Part shown: in pieces, positions 8,893 to 15,717 of the stretch | Numbering within the stretch: the first letter of the stretch is position 1 | Layout of the letters: every line of letters begins with the position of its first letter | Assembly: GCF_030211955.1 (NCBI RefSeq) | Contig: NZ_JASODI010000002.1 | Span: 62,001-126,000, forward strand | DNA: 64,000 bases | DNA from: Corynebacterium frankenforstense | GTDB taxonomy: Bacteria > Actinomycetota > Actinomycetes > Mycobacteriales > Mycobacteriaceae | Direction: 5' to 3' | Made by a program: the position numbers and the translations under genes | Notes under the pieces: model-generated | What the model was told of the DNA's origin: nothing | The model's input: only the letters and a program-made list of their open reading frames with translations | Databases searched by the model: none

Positions 8893-8919
8893 GCGGGCCG
8901 GATGGAGGGTCCGGCCCGC
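8893..8919 (-). promoter_or_regulatory. Intercistronic hairpin between hypC and hypD
   Basis: Perfect 10-bp GC stem (8893-8902 with 8910-8919) and 7-nt loop, starting 3 nt after the hypC stop. There is no T-tract, so it may be a processing or 3'-stabilising element that raises hypC over hypD rather than a terminator. Confidence 0.5.
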
Positions 8920-8922
8920 GGG

Positions 8923-9192
8923 TCAGTCGATTCTGGATGTCGAGAACGAGTCGAGCTCGTCCTCGTAGGTGTTGGCGCCGAGCTGCCGGATCTGCTGCAG
9001 CGTGGTCGTCGCCTCGTCCTCGTCGATCTTGCTCAGGGCGAAGCCGACGTGGACGAGCACCCACTCGCCGACGTCGAGGCCCTCGTCGACGAGCAGATCA
9101 GTGGAGATGACGCGGTTGACGCCGCCGATGGTGACGGTGGCGCGGCCGGGATCCTTCATCTCGACGATCTGGGCGGGCACTCCGAGGCACAT
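8923..9192 (-). CDS. hypC: [NiFe] hydrogenase chaperone HypC (first copy)
   Basis: Small chaperone that carries the iron centre with HypD and delivers it to the large-subunit precursor. The 89-residue protein begins MCLGVPAQ; the N-terminal Cys2 is the essential family residue. ATG 9192 is preceded by GAGGAGG, one of the strongest ribosome sites in the window. It is the first gene of a leftward hypC-hypD unit, divergent from hypE. A second hypC (20765-20995) lies at the far end of the cluster. Of the two, this one is the likelier partner of HypD. Confidence 0.95.
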   Translation of the reverse strand: MCLGVPAQIVEMKDPGRATVTIGGVNRVISTDLLVDEGLDVGEWVLVHVGFALSKIDEDEATTTLQQIRQLGANTYEDELDSFSTSRID

Positions 9193-9227
9193 GTGCAACC
9201 TCCTCAAGGTTTTCTGGACTACCGTCG

Positions 9228-9233
9228 AGCCTA
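9228..9233 (-). promoter_or_regulatory. Possible hypC -10 (TAGGCT)
   Basis: TAGGCT on the minus strand about 36 bases before the hypC start, leaving a short leader with a strong ribosome site. It lies in the 83-base divergent region shared with hypE. Confidence 0.4.
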
Positions 9234-9275
9234 ACACCGACCCCCGTTATCTCCCGAGAAAGGCCGTGAGTAAGC

Positions 9276-10391
9276 GTGGAACCGAAAAACCGCATCAACC
9301 AGGACGAGGAGCGCGTCAATGACAACATCTCGCGCGTGCGGCGTCACCCCGGCCGGCTGAAGGACGACCACATCACGTTGTCCCACGGCGCGGGCGGCAA
9401 GCAGTCGACCACGCTGCTGGACCGCCTGTTCTTTGACGTCTACGGCAATGAGATGCTCGACCAGGGCGGCGATTCCGCGGTCGTGGACCTGCCGAGCCTG
9501 CTGGCCGACGCCCAGGCCGAGGGCGCGAAGCTCGCCTTCACCACCGACTCCTACGTGGTCAACCCGATCGAGTTCCCCGGTGGCTCCATCGGCGAGCTCG
9601 CCGTCAACGGCACCGTCAACGACCTCTCGGTCGCCGGCGCGGACCCGAAGCTGATCTCGGTGTCCTTCATCCTGGAGGAGGGCCTGGAGGTCGCCACCCT
9701 GCGGCGTGTGGCCGAGGCCGTGCGCGACGCCGCCGCCGAGGCCGACGTGACCATCGCCACCGGCGACACGAAGGTCGTCCCGCGCGGGGCCGCCGACCAC
9801 CTGTACATCACCACCGCGGGCGTGGGCGTGATCCCGGCCGGCCGCGACACCGGCTTCGGCAAGGTGCAGGTCGGCGACCGGATCCTGCTGTCCGGCCCGA
9901 TCGCCGACCACGGCATGGCCGTGATGATGGCGCGCGGCGACCTCGCCCTGGACGCGCCGATCGCCTCCGACACCCGCGCGGTCAACAAGCTGACCGCCGC
10001 GCTGCTCGAGGCGGTGCCGGACACCCGCTGGATGCGCGACGCCACCCGCGGCGGCGTGGCCACCGTGGCGAACGAGCTGGCCGACGCCACCGGCCTCGGC
10101 GTCGCCTTCGAGGACGAGGCCATCCCGGTGCGCGACATGACACGCGCGGCCTGCGACGTGCTGGGCATCGACCCGCTCTACGTGGCCAACGAGGGCACCT
10201 TCCTGGCCGTGGTGCCGAAGGACTCCGCCGACGCCGCCGTCGAGGCCGTGCGCGCCGCCGGGGCTCCCGAGGCCCGCCTGGTCGGCCGCATCGTCGAGGA
10301 GCCGGCCGCCTCCGTGGTGCTGGTCACCGGCTTCGGCGGCGCGCGCATGGTGGACAAGCTCGCCGGCGACCCGCTGCCGCGCATCTGCTGA
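9276..10391 (+). CDS. hypE: Carbamoyl dehydratase HypE
   Basis: HypE accepts carbamoyl from HypF on its C-terminal cysteine and dehydrates it to the cyanide ligand of the active-site iron. The 371-residue protein ends PRIC, the diagnostic tail with reactive Cys371. The AIR-synthase-like fold is evident from LSHGAGGKQS, the TTDSYVV segment, NGTVNDLSVAGADP and MRDATRGGVATVANEL. The start is GTG 9276; about 30 residues precede the conserved core, so a later start is possible, but no better one is obvious. The gene is transcribed alone, between two leftward hyp genes. Confidence 0.95.
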   Translation: MEPKNRINQDEERVNDNISRVRRHPGRLKDDHITLSHGAGGKQSTTLLDRLFFDVYGNEMLDQGGDSAVVDLPSLLADAQAEGAKLAFTTDSYVVNPIEFPGGSIGELAVNGTVNDLSVAGADPKLISVSFILEEGLEVATLRRVAEAVRDAAAEADVTIATGDTKVVPRGAADHLYITTAGVGVIPAGRDTGFGKVQVGDRILLSGPIADHGMAVMMARGDLALDAPIASDTRAVNKLTAALLEAVPDTRWMRDATRGGVATVANELADATGLGVAFEDEAIPVRDMTRAACDVLGIDPLYVANEGTFLAVVPKDSADAAVEAVRAAGAPEARLVGRIVEEPAASVVLVTGFGGARMVDKLAGDPLPRIC

Positions 10392-10471
10392 TTTTGCTTG
10401 ACGACGCCCGCGGTGCGCCCCGTGGGCGGTTCCGTGCGACGTGCGGCGCCGTGATTGCCGACGCCCGCGCG

Positions 10472-12871
10472 TCAGTTGAGACGGGCGAAGTCGTCGACGC
10501 CGGCGCGGGCGGCGGCCGCCTGACCCAGCGAGAGCCCGCCGTCGTTGGCGGGCACCGTGTGGTGCTCGAGAAGCTTCAGGCCGCGGGCCGAGAGAGCGGC
10601 GGCGAGATCGCTGACGAAGAGCCGGTTGAGCGCGCAGCCGCCGGTCACCCCGACCACGGTCGTGCCGGCCTGTTCGGCCGCGGCCTCGAGGCGCGCGGCG
10701 AAGAGTCCGGCGAGGCCGCGGTGGAAGTCCCGGGCGCGCTCCGCGACGGGGGCGGAGCGACCGGCCACCGCGGCGAGCAGCGCGGCGACGGCCTCGCGGT
10801 CGTCGTCGGGGGTGCGGTGCGCGGGGGCGGGGGAGTGCGTCGGGGAACCCGCCTGTGGCCCGGTCGCCCGGGGCGCGGCGGGCCCGGCGTCGCCCGGCGC
10901 GTCACCGGCCGAGCGCGCCAGGGCCTCGAACTCCATGGCCGCCTGGCCCTCGTGGCTGACCGGCCCGGTGAACGCGCCCGAGAGGAACGCCGCGGCGTCG
11001 AAGAGGCGGCCCGCCGAGGAGCACTCCACGGTGCCCGTGCCCGAGGCCAGCTGCGAGTCGACCAGCCGCAGCTCGGCGGCGTCGACCCCGGCGAAGCAGT
11101 CGGCCTCCGCGACCGCGGCGGCCAGGCGCCGGCGGGCCGTGTCTGCCGCGTCATCCGGGCCGTCACCGGTACCTCCGCCCAGCGCCGCGACGAGCCCGCG
11201 TGCCAGCCGCCAGGGGTTGCGCACCGCCTTGTCGCCGCCGGCCATCCGGAAGACCGGCAGGTGCCAGGCGCGCGACCAGTCCGGCCCGGACGCGTCGACG
11301 GCGAGCACCTCGCCGCCCCACACAGTGGCGTCCGTGCCGAAGCCGGTGCCGTCGACCACGGCGACCACCGCCCGGCCGGCCACCTCGTGCTCGGCCAGCA
11401 GCGAGCGCGCGTGCGCGTGGTGGTGCTGCACGCCGATCAGCGGCACGTCGTGCTCCTCGGCGAAGCGCTCCGCCCACGCCCTCGTCGAGTAGCCCGGGTG
11501 CAGGTCGCAGGCCACCGCCGTAGGGGTGGCCCGCTGCATGGTCAGCATGTCCGCCGTCGAGGCGTCGAAGGCCCGCCTGCCGGCGAGCGAGGCCATGTCG
11601 CCCAGGTGACCGGCCACGTTCGCGCGCTTGCCCACGGCGAGCGTGAAGGCGTTCTTCAACTCCCCGCCCACGGCGAGCACGCACGCGACGTCGGCCGGCG
11701 CGGCGTCGTCAAGCGGGAGACGTAGCGGCAATGGGGCGAATCCGCGCCCGCGGCGCACGGGGCGGGTGCCGCGGAAGACGGAGTCCTCGACGGGCAGGTG
11801 GATGGGGCGGTCGTGCAGGACGAAGAGGTCGACGAGGCGGGCCAGCTTCGCGCGCGCGGCGTCGTTGGTGTGGCAGACCGGCTCGCCGGGCACGTTGCCC
11901 GAGGTCGCGATGACCGGGCGGTCCACCAGCAGCTCGTGCAGCGGGGAGTAGGGGCGCATCACACCGACCTCGCCCAGGCGCGGGGCCACGCCGGCGGCCA
12001 GCACGCCCAGGTCGCGGCCGATGACGATGGGCGCGGCGGGCGAGTGGACGAGCTCGAGCTCGGCGTCGGTGAAGCCGGCGACCTCCTCGGGGCGCGGGGC
12101 CATCACGGCGAAGGGCTTGTCCGGGCGGTGCTTGCGCTCGCGCAGCAGGGCCACGGCCTCGGGGTTGCGGGCGTCGGCGAGCAGGTGGAAGCCGCCGATG
12201 CCCTTGACCGCCAGCGCCCCGCCGCGGTCGAGCTCCGCGCGGGCGAGGGCGAACAGCTCGTCCGGCTCGCCGTCGAGGCGCTCCCCGTCGCGCTCCAGCC
12301 ACATCGTCGGCCCGCAGTCCGGGCAGGCCACCGGCTGGGCGTGGAAGCGGCGGTCCAGCGGGTCGGCGTACTCGGCGGCGCAGCGCGGGCACATCGGAAA
12401 GCCCGCCATCGTCGTGTTCGGCCGGTCGTAGGGCAGGTCCGTGATGATCGAGTAGCGCGGCCCGCAGTTGGTGCACGTGATGAACGGGTGGTGGTAGCGG
12501 CGGTCGTCGGGGTCGTGCAGCTCGGCCAGGCAGTCGGGGCACGTCGCCGAGTCCGGGGGGATGAGCGTGCGCTCGCCGGAGGCCCGTTCGGACGCCACGA
12601 TGCGGAAGATCTCCTCCCCCTCAACGGGGGAGACCGGGGTCTCACGTCGGCCTGTGATCTTGGCCAAGGGGGGCAGTGTTCCAAGCGCCTCGTCGAGGAA
12701 AGAGTGCACCGCCTCACGCGTGCCCTGAGCCTCGATGAAGACCTCACGGTCGTCGTTGCCCACCAGCCCCGTGACCGGGTGGCGCGCGGCCGTGCGCGCG
12801 ATGTGCGGGCGGAAGCCCACCCCCTGCACGACGCCGGTGACCAGGGTGCGGACGCGGATGATCTGGGCCAT
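10472..12871 (-). CDS. hypF: Carbamoyltransferase HypF
   Basis: Makes carbamoyl-adenylate from carbamoyl phosphate and ATP and transfers the carbamoyl group to HypE. The 799-residue protein has the usual four parts in order: acylphosphatase (about 1-95, GVVQGVGFRPHI), two zinc fingers (CPDC and CTNC, then CPRC and CPDC, about 110-190), a YrdC-like domain (about 200-390) and a Kae1-like C-terminal domain with HHHAHARSLLAEHE and VTGGCALNRLF. ATG 12871 follows TAGGCT by 8 bases and begins MAQIIRV, so the longer open frame upstream is not used. It is divergent from hypA, and the two promoters lie within 61 bases. Confidence 0.96.
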   Translation of the reverse strand: MAQIIRVRTLVTGVVQGVGFRPHIARTAARHPVTGLVGNDDREVFIEAQGTREAVHSFLDEALGTLPPLAKITGRRETPVSPVEGEEIFRIVASERASGERTLIPPDSATCPDCLAELHDPDDRRYHHPFITCTNCGPRYSIITDLPYDRPNTTMAGFPMCPRCAAEYADPLDRRFHAQPVACPDCGPTMWLERDGERLDGEPDELFALARAELDRGGALAVKGIGGFHLLADARNPEAVALLRERKHRPDKPFAVMAPRPEEVAGFTDAELELVHSPAAPIVIGRDLGVLAAGVAPRLGEVGVMRPYSPLHELLVDRPVIATSGNVPGEPVCHTNDAARAKLARLVDLFVLHDRPIHLPVEDSVFRGTRPVRRGRGFAPLPLRLPLDDAAPADVACVLAVGGELKNAFTLAVGKRANVAGHLGDMASLAGRRAFDASTADMLTMQRATPTAVACDLHPGYSTRAWAERFAEEHDVPLIGVQHHHAHARSLLAEHEVAGRAVVAVVDGTGFGTDATVWGGEVLAVDASGPDWSRAWHLPVFRMAGGDKAVRNPWRLARGLVAALGGGTGDGPDDAADTARRRLAAAVAEADCFAGVDAAELRLVDSQLASGTGTVECSSAGRLFDAAAFLSGAFTGPVSHEGQAAMEFEALARSAGDAPGDAGPAAPRATGPQAGSPTHSPAPAHRTPDDDREAVAALLAAVAGRSAPVAERARDFHRGLAGLFAARLEAAAEQAGTTVVGVTGGCALNRLFVSDLAAALSARGLKLLEHHTVPANDGGLSLGQAAAARAGVDDFARLN

Positions 12872-12879
12872 GGTCCCCG

Positions 12880-12885
12880 AGCCTA
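12880..12885 (-). promoter_or_regulatory. hypF leaderless -10 (TAGGCT)
   Basis: Minus-strand TAGGCT 8 bases before ATG 12871. Its -35 position overlaps that of the opposing hypA promoter, so the two promoters may compete or share an operator. Confidence 0.55.
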
Positions 12886-12919
12886 GCCGGGGCGTGCACC
12901 CGGGCCCGGGGCCGGCCGA

Positions 12920-12925
12920 TAGGGT
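12920..12925 (+). promoter_or_regulatory. hypA leaderless -10 (TAGGGT)
   Basis: TAGGGT, then 7 bases, then the GTG start of hypA at 12933. This spacing supports GTG 12933 over the upstream open frame. Confidence 0.6.
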
Positions 12926-12932
12926 CTGGGGC

Positions 12933-13262
12933 GTGCATGAAGTCGCGTTGAGCAACCAGCTGGCGGGGGTGGTCCGCCGTGCCGCCGGCGGGCGCCGGGT
13001 CACCGGCGTGCACCTGAAGATCGGGGCGTTGCGGCAGGTCGTGCCCGAGACCCTGCGGTGGGCCTGGGGCTTCGTCATCGACGGCACCGACCTGGCCGAC
13101 GCCGGGCTCGAGGTCGAGTGGGTCCCGCTGGTCATCGAGTGCGCCAACGGGCACGTCACGGAGGTGAGCGGGCAGCTCGACCTGACCTGCCCGGAGTGCC
13201 CCGCGAAGACCACTATCGTGGGCGGGGAAGAGTTCACCGTCGTGGACATCGAGGTCGCCTGA
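12933..13262 (+). CDS. hypA: Nickel chaperone HypA (first copy, altered zinc site)
   Basis: HypA hands nickel to the large subunit together with HypB. The 109-residue protein starts at GTG with (M)HEVAL, keeping the nickel-binding His2-Glu3. The zinc site is unusual: Cys70 is followed by Ala-Asn-Gly73, so the second cysteine of the first CxxC pair is missing, while Cys86 and Cys89 (CPEC) remain. The second HypA of the window (19155-19517) keeps all four. It lies 79 bases before hypB on the same strand. Identity is secure from length and His2/CPEC; full function is less certain. Confidence 0.85.
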   Translation: MHEVALSNQLAGVVRRAAGGRRVTGVHLKIGALRQVVPETLRWAWGFVIDGTDLADAGLEVEWVPLVIECANGHVTEVSGQLDLTCPECPAKTTIVGGEEFTVVDIEVA

Positions 13263-13341
13263 GACCCCGCGAGAACGTCACCGGCGGGAACTGCACACCT
13301 AGAGGTCTTTGGGCGCCCCGCGCCCGGGAGGGATGTTTTCC

Positions 13342-14160
13342 ATGGGACGTTTCCACCGTCACGCCGACGGCACCGTGCACGAGCACCACCACGGCCATGA
13401 CCATGACCACGGTCACGACCACACCCACGACCACGACGTGATCGTCCACCACGAGGACCACCGCGACGTCGGCGACCACTCCGGCTACGAGACGGGCCGC
13501 GAGCGCATCGACGTGCTCGAGGACATCTTCTCGGAGAACGACCGGCTGGCCGCCGCCAACCGCAAGGCCTTCGACGACAACTCGGTGACCTGCGTGAACC
13601 TGATGAGCTCGCCGGGCGCCGGCAAGACGACCCTGTTGCGCCACACCCTGGCCGCCGCCCAGGACCGCCTGCGCGTCGGCGTGATCGAAGGCGACATCGA
13701 GACCGGCATCGACGCCGAGAAGCTCGCCGGCTTCGGTGCACAGGTCTCCCTGCTCAACACCGGCGCCGGCTTCGGCGGCGAGTGCCACCTCGACGCCCCG
13801 ATGGTCGCCCACGCCCTCGAGGGACTGGATCTTTCCACCCTCGACCTGGTGCTCGTGGAGAACGTGGGCAACCTGGTCTGCCCGGCCGAGTTCGAGGTCG
13901 GCGCGCACCGCCGCGCCATGATCGCGTCGGTGACGGAGGGCGAGGACAAGCCGGTCAAGTACCCGGTGATGTTCCGCTCCGTGGAGGTCGTCGTGGTCAA
14001 CAAGATGGACCTGCTGCCGCACCTGGACTTCGACATGGAGCTCTTCCGGGCCAACCTGGAGAAGGTCAACCCGGGTGTGAAGGTCATCGAGTGCTCGGCG
14101 CGCACCGGCGAGGGCGTCGACGAGTGGCTCGCCTGGCTCGACCCGCGCCTGGCGCGGTAG
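13342..14160 (+). CDS. hypB: Nickel-inserting GTPase HypB, histidine-rich N terminus
   Basis: SIMIBI GTPase that drives nickel insertion with HypA. The 272-residue protein has 16 histidines in the first 40 residues, alternating with Asp, Gly and Glu, a metal-storage tail like the nickelin region of rhizobial HypB. The G domain follows: P-loop SSPGAGKTT, EGDIETGIDAE, the metal-binding GGECHLDAPMV, VENVGNLVCP and NKMDLLPH. ATG 13342 is chosen because GGGAGG lies about 10 bases upstream; ATG 13333 sits directly on that site. The CxxCGC motif of E. coli HypB is absent, so the histidine tail may do the high-affinity binding. Confidence 0.95.
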   Translation: MGRFHRHADGTVHEHHHGHDHDHGHDHTHDHDVIVHHEDHRDVGDHSGYETGRERIDVLEDIFSENDRLAAANRKAFDDNSVTCVNLMSSPGAGKTTLLRHTLAAAQDRLRVGVIEGDIETGIDAEKLAGFGAQVSLLNTGAGFGGECHLDAPMVAHALEGLDLSTLDLVLVENVGNLVCPAEFEVGAHRRAMIASVTEGEDKPVKYPVMFRSVEVVVVNKMDLLPHLDFDMELFRANLEKVNPGVKVIECSARTGEGVDEWLAWLDPRLAR

Positions 14161-14167
14161 CCACGGG

Positions 14168-14213
14168 CCACGGACCGGTCTCCGGCGGCATCCGGGTCGC
14201 CCACGGACCGGTC
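14168..14213. repeat. 13-bp direct repeat after hypB
   Basis: CCACGGACCGGTC occurs at 14168-14180 and 14201-14213, just after the hypB stop and upstream of the hydrogenase promoter region. Each copy contains ACCGGT. Function unknown. Confidence 0.4.
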
Positions 14214-14303
14214 CCGGCCCGACTCCGCCCCGGCCCGGGTGCCCCCGGGTCGAGGCCGCTGACCGAAGTTTCTTAGGACACCCAGCCCAAAGTGCTTATC
14301 TCC

Positions 14304-14336
14304 GGTTCTGTCAGAACCTATCAGCGCTGATAACCT
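14304..14336 (+). promoter_or_regulatory. Hydrogenase operon promoter with two adjacent palindromes
   Basis: GGTTCTG-T-CAGAACC (14304-14318) and TATCAGCGCTGATA (14319-14332) are perfect inverted repeats lying end to end. A possible promoter threads through them: CTGTCA (14308-14313), 17 bases, TAACCT (14331-14336). Outer ACCCAG (14280-14285) and CTGGGT (14335-14340) are also inverted. Such overlap is expected of an operator that blocks or positions RNA polymerase. The regulator is unknown and none is encoded beside the operon. Confidence 0.55.
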
Positions 14337-14350
14337 GGGTTTGTGTATGT

Positions 14351-14393
14351 GCGGTTACCGCACCCCCTGTTCGGGGGCGGGCGGTCTTACCGC
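14351..14393 (+). promoter_or_regulatory. Hairpin-rich leader of the hydrogenase operon
   Basis: Three short inverted repeats in a row: GCGGT-T-ACCGC (14351-14361), a CCCCC/GGGGG stem (14363-14377) and GCGGT-CTT-ACCGC (14381-14393). The first and third are the same half-site twice. They lie between the likely transcription start and the small-subunit ATG and could be RNA structure or protein sites. Confidence 0.45.
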
Positions 14394-14426
14394 GGTTTCC
14401 CCACAACAGATTGAGGTTCCAACATC

Positions 14427-15701
14427 ATGGATCTTGCACACGTGTGGCGGGGCGGCACCCTGCTGGAGAACCTGGAGCGGCAGGGGGTGAAGCGCCGCAA
14501 CTTCATGCAGCTGTGCGCCGCCATGGCCGGGCTGTTCGCGGTGGGCCGCCCGGACCCGGCCTACGCCGACGCCGAGGAGACGGACAAGATCGCCGAGGCC
14601 CTCGGCGGCGCCGACAAGCCGCTGGTCGCCTGGCTGCAGCTGCAGGAGTGCACCGGCTGCACGGAGTCCCTGCTGCGCTCGGGCTCGTCGACCGTCGAGG
14701 ACCTGGTGCTCAACCAGCTGTCCATGAACTACAACGAGCTGATCATGGCCGCCGCCGGCACCGCGGCCGACGAGGCGCTCTACGACATGTTCAAGGAGCC
14801 GCACATCCTGGTGGTCAACGGCTCCGTGCCCACCAAGGAGAACGGCGCCTACTGCACGATCGCCGGCAAGTCCGCCGAGCAGATTCTGCTCGACGCCGCC
14901 GAGAACGCCACCGTGGTGCTCGCCGTGGGCGCCTGCGCGGTGTGGGGCTCCGTCCAGGCCGCCAACCCGAACCCCTCGGGTGCGGTCGGCGTGGACCAGA
15001 TCATCAAGGACAAGCCCGTCATCCAGGTCGCCGGCTGCCCGCCGATCGGCGAGGTCATCACCGCGACCATCACCTACCTGCTCACCTACGGCAAGCCGCC
15101 GGAGGTCGACAGCCAGGGCCGCCCGAAGTTCGCCTACGACCAGCGCATCCACGACTCCTGTGAGCGCCGTCCGCACTTCGACGCCGGCCAGTTCGTCCGC
15201 GCCTTCGACGACGAGGGCGCGCGCAACGGCTGGTGCCTCTACGAGGTCGGCTGCAAGGGCCCGTCGACCTACGCGCCCTGCCCGATCGTGCAGTGGAACA
15301 TGAAGACCAGCTGGCCCATCGGCGCCGGCCACCCGTGCATCGGCTGCACGGAGAAGGACTTCTTCGACAAGTTCACCCCGTTCTACGAGGTGCTGCCGAA
15401 CATCCCGGGCCTCGGCGTGGAGGCCTCCGCGGAGAAGATCGGCCTCGGCCTGCTCGGCGTCGCCGGCGCGGGCGTGGCCGTCCACGGCGCGATCACCGCC
15501 TTCAAGACCATCGGCGTGCGCCGCGAGTCCGGCGAGGTCGAGCTGCTCGCCGCCTTCGGCGACGACAACGACAAGCAACCCGCCGGTGCCACGGCGACCA
15601 CGATTGACGACGCCGCGTCGCCCGGCGCGGGCGGTTCCGGCGCCCACGGCGTGGGCGGACCCGACGGTGTGACCGGCACCGGTAGCGACGGCGCGAAGTA
15701 G
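14427..15701 (+). CDS. hyaA: [NiFe] hydrogenase small subunit, Tat-exported
   Basis: Electron-transfer subunit with three iron-sulfur clusters, carried to the outer face of the membrane by Tat together with the large subunit. The signal has KRRNFMQLC at residues 22-30. Cluster ligands are visible in ECTGCTES (75-82), GACAVWG, AGCPPIG, HDSCERR, NGWCLYEVGCKGP, YAPCP and HPCIGCTEKDF. The proximal site has Gly77 and Ser175 where oxygen-tolerant enzymes have two extra cysteines, so this is the standard type. A C-terminal membrane helix (about 348-372) anchors it. A tail of about 50 Gly/Ala/Asp-rich residues makes it longer (424) than usual. First gene of hyaABCD. Confidence 0.96.
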   Translation: MDLAHVWRGGTLLENLERQGVKRRNFMQLCAAMAGLFAVGRPDPAYADAEETDKIAEALGGADKPLVAWLQLQECTGCTESLLRSGSSTVEDLVLNQLSMNYNELIMAAAGTAADEALYDMFKEPHILVVNGSVPTKENGAYCTIAGKSAEQILLDAAENATVVLAVGACAVWGSVQAANPNPSGAVGVDQIIKDKPVIQVAGCPPIGEVITATITYLLTYGKPPEVDSQGRPKFAYDQRIHDSCERRPHFDAGQFVRAFDDEGARNGWCLYEVGCKGPSTYAPCPIVQWNMKTSWPIGAGHPCIGCTEKDFFDKFTPFYEVLPNIPGLGVEASAEKIGLGLLGVAGAGVAVHGAITAFKTIGVRRESGEVELLAAFGDDNDKQPAGATATTIDDAASPGAGGSGAHGVGGPDGVTGTGSDGAK

Positions 15702-15717
15702 AGGAGACCCGAGAACA

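Noticed and set aside
9228..9240. DtxR iron box in the hypC/hypE divergent region (CCTAACA)
   Set aside because: Only one half resembles the consensus; the other half is missing.
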